NCBI GenBank assembly: GCA_050942695.1
Contig: JBMNNU010000110.1
Coordinates: forward strand, 1 to 9,923
DNA: 9,923 nt
Source of the DNA: JBMNNU01 sp050942695
GTDB taxonomy: Bacteria > Chloroflexota > UBA6077
Direction of reading: 5' to 3'
Shown here: piece after piece, positions 6,201 through 9,923 of the stretch
Numbering within the stretch: position 1 is the stretch's first letter
How the letters are laid out: each line of letters begins with the position of its first letter
Program-made: the position numbers and the translations under genes
Notes under the pieces: model-generated
The model's database searches: none
Seen by the model: the letters and a program-made list of their open reading frames with translations, nothing else
What the model was told of the DNA's origin: nothing

Positions 6201-6618
6201 CGATGCGATGGACGACCTGCAACTGGCGCTGTACGAGCTGGCGTTCCACCACGACTCGAGGCTAGCAGCCCTCGGGCGGCCTTCGTTGGTAACCTATCTA
6301 TACCCCAAGGGGATCAGCGAGAAGCTCGCGGCGAAGCTGGCCGAGGACGGCGGGCCACCGGCTAAAATCCCCGCCAGGGGAAACGGCAAACGCAGCTATC
6401 TGCCGACGGAGGACAGCAGGAGGATGCTCAGATCCCGGATCGAGCGCTATTCCGGCGGAATCCTTGCCGAGCAGTTCCCCTCTAGGTCCCAGATCGCCCA
6501 GACCTGGCCCGACCTGGACCAGGGTGAGCTAAACCGGCTTCAGAAGGCCAATCCCTGTCGAGTCTGCGGCTTCCAATGGCTCTGCCCGGAAAGCGAAAGG
6601 GAGGCTTCCGATGTCTGA
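3298..6618 (+). CDS. AdnA-like UvrD helicase / RecB-family nuclease with degenerate motor
   Basis: The protein has 1106 residues. Motor half: Q-motif WLDPRQLEAV (13-22), Walker A GEAGSGKTT (33-41, K39), motif Ia about 60-73, motif II VDEFEQAT (233-240), motif III GNPEQATNSYRGG (259-271), motif IV LETVYRG (290-296), motif V TIHESRGKEW (610-619) and motif VI RRILGVALSRARERL (666-680, R675). Motif II lacks the usual QD after DEF, and motif III has lost the DDDQ acids, so ATP coupling is probably impaired. Nuclease half: C833 in RDCP, H860, GRIDRID (941-947, D944), D958-Y959-K960, Q975-x3-Y979, then C1087-x2-C1090-x5-C1096, a complete PD-(D/E)XK site with an AddB/Cas4-type Fe-S signature. Length and layout match mycobacterial AdnA, paired with AdnB for break resection. 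The stop overlaps the next start by 8 bases. Two repeat-like in-frame insertions lie near residues 322-347 and 741-775. AddB is an alternative name, but AddB does not keep so complete a UvrD motif set. Confidence 0.85.
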   Translation: MRSGMPTDDPPQWLDPRQLEAVSAAIGPVAVIGEAGSGKTTVVVERAAWLVRSGVPRSEILVLALSRANAEELTGHLAPRLGKYAPQVTTIHSFCFDCVRSHYREAGYTRPPRRSSAREAWQHLKQALERKSGNLAPYRQETIRLRTSLALINDLVAGAANNDLDSAGIKEALLACGRGDLAGFAGFVQRYRSLTKREGLLDDEGALLQALHLFRSSSHILQQYRTQHPHVLVDEFEQATYAQALLVRLLASEGLFVAGNPEQATNSYRGGSPAYLRELEVAEQTRLVRLETVYRGSPAIQFVWRRVLSGDTRHNIAPALATDVVPRRVQDPTLQGYAHSGEPCPTGAVGYSGLHASPGEVVVKQFENQRDEAGRLARGIGFLVGSGTLPKEIAVLFRRGGDPIARELANRLVNRGLPVRAMAEAVSVASDPMVASAVEVLRFFEASSIDRNLLFLRLLSSPLGGLTPAEVRSVQRLAAQRKQSLMSLALAPDSLDSLPPNVAEYASALATRLHELEAHGDEPPDEMLWRIWTAFPAFAHQARAWADGRPQGAPGIPMAFRVLLDEVTRIVGDTPSTTVNDIVRLFEAGHFRELTVVPPDSGREGVQLATIHESRGKEWRYVFVPNVVEDVYPLRRSPVGNLAPILLRARDGEHESIRKQHLAEERRILGVALSRARERLWISFSKTALDGTTRLVPSRFLQQLGFAEDTEAGHGIEADPVEEAMAGYRRQLWRLSMRQTSSGSRPDDSFPGARASCPHVQGDYRQTPDVSPGGRLDAAAALYALSRLAEVFPDKVDPSGWWDLVEETRGASPPYPDGYLYLSASRLAAYRDCPLKYKYAHHIALEDVANDAMSMGSLLHSVLEEYHRPGNSYERSPQTLQFLLDSKFDESAFSCRAVARQVRLKASQLLDLYFPLYGWRGAALEVEQQFRFRLDRITISGRIDRIDRLQDGSLELIDYKTGSPMSQADAMDDLQLALYELAFHHDSRLAALGRPSLVTYLYPKGISEKLAAKLAEDGGPPAKIPARGNGKRSYLPTEDSRRMLRSRIERYSGGILAEQFPSRSQIAQTWPDLDQGELNRLQKANPCRVCGFQWLCPESEREASDV
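4267..4300. repeat. Palindromic repeat inside the first helicase gene (in frame)
   Basis: CGTCGGGT at 4276-4283 pairs exactly with ACCCGACG at 4289-4296 around a 5-base loop. An outer GTAG/CTAC pair at 4267-4270 and 4297-4300 extends the stem past a 5-base bulge. It encodes about residues 327-333. This region between motif IV and the next conserved helicase block is roughly 20 residues longer than I expect for UvrD-type proteins, which fits an inserted element that preserved the frame. Confidence 0.6.
5548..5572 (+). repeat. GGGAGCGCGG-family REP copy inside the first helicase-nuclease gene (in frame)
   Basis: CCGGGAGC then GCGGGCA (5556-5562), loop TCT, and TGCCCGC (5566-5572). The first 17 bases match 1683-1699 of the intergenic array with one difference, and the loop and flank match the minus-strand copy at 1903-1927. 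It encodes PGARASCPH (751-759), in the linker between helicase and nuclease, where a low-complexity insertion should do little harm. Confidence 0.75.
6596..6604 (+). promoter_or_regulatory. Ribosome binding site of the second helicase-nuclease gene, inside the first
   Basis: AAAGGGAGG ends 6 bases before the ATG at 6611, while the upstream gene stops at 6618. A strong internal site plus an 8-base overlap points to translational coupling, which would keep two subunits in equal amounts. Confidence 0.75.
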
Positions 6619-9600
6619 GTTCATCCCAAACGAAGGCCAGAGGGCCGCCCTGGAGGCGGAACTGCCGGTGCTCGTCCTGGCGGGCGCCGGCACCGGCAAG
6701 ACGACGGTCCTTACCCACCGGATCGCCAACCTCGTGGCCAATGAGGAGGCCCGACCCGACCAGATCCTCGCCCTCACATTCGCGGATAAGGCCGCGGCCG
6801 AGATGAGCGACCGGCTGGCCAGGTTGCTCGATGAAAAGGGGATGGGGGATGCTGGGCGGGAGGTCCGGTGCTCCACATTCCACTCGTTCGGGGTCGAGAT
6901 GATCCGCGACTACGCCCCTCTCCTCGGGATGGAATCGGACTGCCGGGTGATCACCACCCCCGAGAGCTGGCTGCTGCTCACACGGATCATCGACGACATG
7001 GACTTCGAGGCTATAGAGCTGCCGTTGGACGGCCTGGGCAGCGTGATCGACGGAATGCTCACCTTCTTCTCGCGGGCTAAAGACCACTTAGTGGACCTCG
7101 AACGGCTCCAAAGCTGGCTGCGCGATAACGGACGCAGAGACGATCTCTCCGAGATCGCCCAGGAGCACCTGCGGAAGAGGGTTGCCGAACTAAAAGATGT
7201 CGCGGCAGTCTACGAAAAGTACGAGCAGGCCAAGAGGGAGAAAAGCTACCTGGACTACGGCGACCTCCTGTCCCTCCCGGTGCGGCTTCTGGAGATGGAC
7301 CTCGTCAGGCAGAGCTACCACGATAGATATCGGTACATCTTCGTAGACGAGTACCAGGACACCAACTACGCTCAGAAGGAGCTGCTGATGCGGCTCCTGC
7401 CCCCCGGAGCCCCGGTCTTCGTGATCGGAGACGACGACCAGTCGATATACGGGTGGCGCGGGGCCGTGCTCCAGAACATCCTCCGCTTCGGCGACGAGCC
7501 ACCCATCGAAGCCGCGGGTTTGACCCCGGTGAAGCTGGAGGAGAACCGGCGCTCGGGCTCGAGGGTGCTGGACGTGGCCAACCGGATCATTAAGGGGATC
7601 GATAAGCCGGAGGAGTACCGGAAAAGCCTCGTCCCGATGCAGGACAATCCGATTACAGCGACGGTGGGACACTACGTCGCGGCCTCGGACCAATCCGAGG
7701 CCGCCTGGATAGCCAGAACCATAGCAGAGATCAGAAGCGCGGGAAGGGCGATCGACCCGACAGGCAGCAAGGAGGACTACGGCGTCTTCGCGGTGTTATG
7801 CCGGAAGCGGAGCCTGTTTCCGGCCATAGCCCAGGCGCTTGAAGACGCGTGCATCCCCTACGAGCTGATCGGCGGCACCGGGTTCTTCGGCAGGTGGGAG
7901 ATACGGGACATACTCTCCTACCTGCGGGTGCTGTCGGACCCCGCCGACAACGTAGCTCTAGCGCGGGTGCTGCAGTCGAGGGCGTGGAAAATCTCGGACC
8001 GAGACCTGTTCCATCTATCTAAATGGGCGCGATTGCAAACGAAGCAGCGGGAGTCGCACGAGTCGCCAGGCCAAAGCCAGCCGGATGCCGGGGATGCCCG
8101 CGATGGCGAGAGCCCGAGCCATCCCGAACTGGAAGGGGTTGAAGATGAGGAGCTGCTGGGCTTCCGGCTGTACGATGCCGTGGCCCATTATAAAGAGGTC
8201 CAAGGGCTGGGTGATGAGGCGCGGGCACGCCTAGCGGAAATTGATAAGTTGCTGGACCGCCTGTTCAAGGCCACCCACCGGCTGAGTCTGGCAGAGCTGG
8301 TCGAGATGGTCATCGAAGAGGCCGGTTACCGCCGGGAGCTGTCGGCCAGACGTGGACTGGAGGGCAACGTCGACGTCCATCTCGCGCTGCTCAACCTGGG
8401 CAAGCTGGTGGAGCTGGCGAGGCAGTTGCAGGAAAACGAGGGCTCTCTAGACACTTTCGTCGAGTACGTGCAGTACGCGCTGGAAAGCGGGGGCGAGGAG
8501 TCCGAGGTAAGGCCGGTGGACGAGAAGAGCAATACCGTCAAGGTGATGTCTGTGCACCAGGCTAAAGGGCTCGAGTTCCCCATCGTCTTCCTGCCGGGCC
8601 TCGCCGAGGGTATCTTCCCCAGCACGAAGACCGACAACCCAGATCATTGGAGCCAGCTTCCTGAGGAGCTGCGGGGAGACCGCGACGACTACCCAGCCAT
8701 GGACCTGGCGGGGATCGAAACGGAGAAGGATCTGAAAGAGGCGGTGGAGGAGCGGAGGAAGGCCCTCGCTAAAAGGGGGGAGCAGGAGGAGCGGCGGCTG
8801 TTCTACGTGGCCGTGACTCGGGCGCAGAGCGCTCTCTACCTGTCCAGGGCTCAATGGTACTTCTCCAACGTTAAGCCCAAGAAGCCCTCTAGCTACTGGG
8901 TAGAGGTGGTAGGCGAGGAGGGTGAGGAGAGCGGGCTCTCTACCCCGTTGGGCGAGGAGCTCGCACCCGACTGCTGGGCGAAGCCTGTGGACGGGAGAGC
9001 GCAGGATCGCAGCAGCGCTACTCTATCGTCGGGGCTCGCGCGGCTGCTGCTTCGACCAGACGAGATGGCAAGCTTCATAGGAGAAGTGGCCGCCGAGGCG
9101 CCATCCCTTTGGAAGCAGAAGAAAGCCGAGATCGACCGCCAGGTGGAATACCTCGCGAAGCCCCTCTCCTTCCAGATCTCAGCGCCTCCCCTTGCGATCT
9201 CCTGCACGGGGCTTATCCAGTACTGCGAGTGCCCGAGGCTGTATCGCTATCTAAACGTAGATAAGCTCCCTACCCGGCCAGCGCCCTGGATTGCCGTGGG
9301 GACGGAGGTGCACAGGCTGATCGAGGAGATGACTTCTCAACCGGATGGCCGGAGGATCGCGGCTGAGGACGAAGATCGGGAGCCGGATCTAGACGAAGAG
9401 ATCCTGCTACGCCGCGGAGACGAGCAGATCCAGGTCCAGAACGCGATTGCCAACTTCGAGCGCAGCCGCTTCTCCCGGAGGCCTGCCACCAGGATCGAAG
9501 AGTCCTTCACCCTCCCTATCGGCGGCCACCTTGTGAGGGGGCGGATCGACCGGCTGGACCGGCTGCCAGACGATAGTTGGGAGATAGTGGACTACAAGGT

Positions 9601-9880
9601 CAGCCGATTCTACGGGGAGGCGCTCCACCGGCAGCGGCTGCAGATGGGGCTTTACTCGCTAGCTGCCTGGCGGCTGTGGGATATCGACCCCGCACGGCTC
9701 AGTTGCCACCTGCTGTACCTTATAGACGGACACGAGGAGACGCTACAGCATACGGCCGAGGAGCTGGAGGCGCTGGAGAGGTGGGTCGCCGAGAAGCTAC
9801 GAGAGTTAGGGGAGGGGCGATTCCCTCGGGCTGAAAACGGAGAGGTTTGTAGGGGTTGCGGGTATGGGCATTTATGCTAG
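6611..9880 (+). CDS. AdnB-like UvrD helicase / RecB-family nuclease with intact motor
   Basis: The protein has 1089 residues and every SF1A motif is canonical: Walker A LAGAGTGKTT (23-32, K30), Ia ILALTFADKAAAEM (52-65), II FVDEYQDTNYAQ (244-255), III VIGDDDQSIYGWRGA (271-285), IV LEENRRS (309-315), V SVHQAKGLEFPIVFLPG (647-663) and VI EERRLFYVAVTRA (726-738, R737). The C-terminal nuclease has C874 in the CP-x-L-Y block, H901 in GTEVHRLIEE, GRIDRLDRL (977-985, D980), D994-Y995-K996 and Q1011-x3-Y1015. C1080-x2-C1083-x5-C1089 completes an Fe-S signature whose last cysteine is the final residue. By homology to AdnB it should be the lead translocating motor, moving 3'-5' on one strand while its nuclease cuts. 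A charged low-complexity insert (about 478-510) contains a palindrome. The first subunit's gene overlaps its start. Confidence 0.88.
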   Translation: MSEFIPNEGQRAALEAELPVLVLAGAGTGKTTVLTHRIANLVANEEARPDQILALTFADKAAAEMSDRLARLLDEKGMGDAGREVRCSTFHSFGVEMIRDYAPLLGMESDCRVITTPESWLLLTRIIDDMDFEAIELPLDGLGSVIDGMLTFFSRAKDHLVDLERLQSWLRDNGRRDDLSEIAQEHLRKRVAELKDVAAVYEKYEQAKREKSYLDYGDLLSLPVRLLEMDLVRQSYHDRYRYIFVDEYQDTNYAQKELLMRLLPPGAPVFVIGDDDQSIYGWRGAVLQNILRFGDEPPIEAAGLTPVKLEENRRSGSRVLDVANRIIKGIDKPEEYRKSLVPMQDNPITATVGHYVAASDQSEAAWIARTIAEIRSAGRAIDPTGSKEDYGVFAVLCRKRSLFPAIAQALEDACIPYELIGGTGFFGRWEIRDILSYLRVLSDPADNVALARVLQSRAWKISDRDLFHLSKWARLQTKQRESHESPGQSQPDAGDARDGESPSHPELEGVEDEELLGFRLYDAVAHYKEVQGLGDEARARLAEIDKLLDRLFKATHRLSLAELVEMVIEEAGYRRELSARRGLEGNVDVHLALLNLGKLVELARQLQENEGSLDTFVEYVQYALESGGEESEVRPVDEKSNTVKVMSVHQAKGLEFPIVFLPGLAEGIFPSTKTDNPDHWSQLPEELRGDRDDYPAMDLAGIETEKDLKEAVEERRKALAKRGEQEERRLFYVAVTRAQSALYLSRAQWYFSNVKPKKPSSYWVEVVGEEGEESGLSTPLGEELAPDCWAKPVDGRAQDRSSATLSSGLARLLLRPDEMASFIGEVAAEAPSLWKQKKAEIDRQVEYLAKPLSFQISAPPLAISCTGLIQYCECPRLYRYLNVDKLPTRPAPWIAVGTEVHRLIEEMTSQPDGRRIAAEDEDREPDLDEEILLRRGDEQIQVQNAIANFERSRFSRRPATRIEESFTLPIGGHLVRGRIDRLDRLPDDSWEIVDYKVSRFYGEALHRQRLQMGLYSLAAWRLWDIDPARLSCHLLYLIDGHEETLQHTAEELEALERWVAEKLRELGEGRFPRAENGEVCRGCGYGHLC
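7679..7704. repeat. 11-bp perfect inverted repeat within the second helicase gene
   Basis: GCGGCCTCGGA at 7679-7689 and its exact reverse complement at 7694-7704 flank the loop CCAA. It encodes about residues 357-365, in the conserved stretch after motif IV where UvrD proteins usually have an acidic E-x-x-E-A-x-x-I-A pattern. It is therefore not obviously an insertion; it may be an RNA hairpin in coding sequence or a chance product of codon choice. Confidence 0.6.
8102..8123. repeat. Short inverted repeat in the low-complexity insert of the second helicase
   Basis: GATGGC at 8102-8107 pairs with GCCATC at 8118-8123 around a 10-base loop. It encodes part of the Asp/Glu/Ser/Pro-rich insert at about residues 478-510, which lies in the 1B/2A-side region and has no counterpart in the typical helicase motifs. 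It fits the pattern of repeats accepted in loops of these genes but is too short to assign to a family. Confidence 0.4.
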
Positions 9881-9892
9881 GAGGGGTGGGTG

Positions 9893-9918
9893 TTTCGCGT
9901 CTTTCGCGCCGTTTCGCG
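9893..9918 (+). repeat. Triple TTTCGCG repeat at the window edge
   Basis: TTTCGCG occurs at 9893-9899, 9902-9908 and 9912-9918, with periods of 9 and 10 bases, immediately downstream of the helicase-nuclease operon. It resembles the widespread TTTCGCG/TTTGCG-type dispersed repeats of bacterial genomes. The rest of the element lies outside the window. No terminator hairpin is visible between the TAG and the edge. Confidence 0.45.
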
Positions 9919-9923
9919 GTTTT

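Noticed and set aside
3298..9880. CRISPR Cas4 or a restriction system for the Fe-S nuclease domains
   Set aside because: The nuclease domains are fused to complete UvrD-like motors, there is no repeat-spacer array, and no methylase or other cas gene is present.
9879..9923. Possible new gene start (AGGAGG at 9879 then GTG at 9890) after the helicase operon
   Set aside because: The following codons simply translate the TTTCGCG repeat into F-R/V-F-R phrases; too little sequence remains before the edge to support a gene.

Overview
The window comes from a GC-rich bacterium that uses ordinary start codons (ATG, GTG, TTG) and all three standard stops. The gene types (a WYL-type regulator, an ARPP-1-like protein, a duplicated DUF4352-like protein and a paired UvrD-helicase/RecB-nuclease operon) and the dense GC-rich palindromic repeats would suit Chloroflexota or a neighbouring deep-branching phylum. 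That placement is a low-confidence inference, because nothing here is a strict taxonomic marker.

Layout. At 1-115 (minus) is the N-terminus of a helix-turn-helix regulator cut by the window edge. It has a good sigma70-like promoter at 173-201. A perfect 19-bp dyad lies at 321-339. At 417-1400 (plus) is an ARPP-1-family protein, whose real start is probably the GTG at 417 and not the first possible GTG at 321. Positions 1401-1953 hold no gene. They contain a mirror-symmetric REPIN/MITE-like element with 21-bp periodic arms (1452-1610), then about ten short stem-loops (1649-1930) from several REP-like families. At 1954-3132 is a membrane-anchored protein with two near-identical DUF4352-like domains, closed by a 15-bp perfect hairpin.

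At 3298-6618 and 6611-9880 are two overlapping genes of about 1100 codons each. Both encode an N-terminal UvrD/Rep-like SF1A helicase and a C-terminal RecB/AddB-like PD-(D/E)XK nuclease with a four-cysteine Fe-S signature. This is the architecture of the mycobacterial AdnAB recombination motor-nuclease. The first subunit has a degraded motor (motifs II and III) and the second is canonical. They probably form a heterodimer that resects double-strand breaks for RecA loading and may degrade invading linear DNA.

The most striking signal is that the repeats of the 1.4-1.95 kb spacer also occur inside the helicase-nuclease genes, in frame, at places that look like surface loops or linkers. Between copies the stems keep base pairing through paired substitutions. 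The regulator and ARPP-1 gene are divergent neighbours. The DUF4352 gene and the adnAB-like pair look like separate transcription units. No tRNA, rRNA, CRISPR array or transposase gene was seen.
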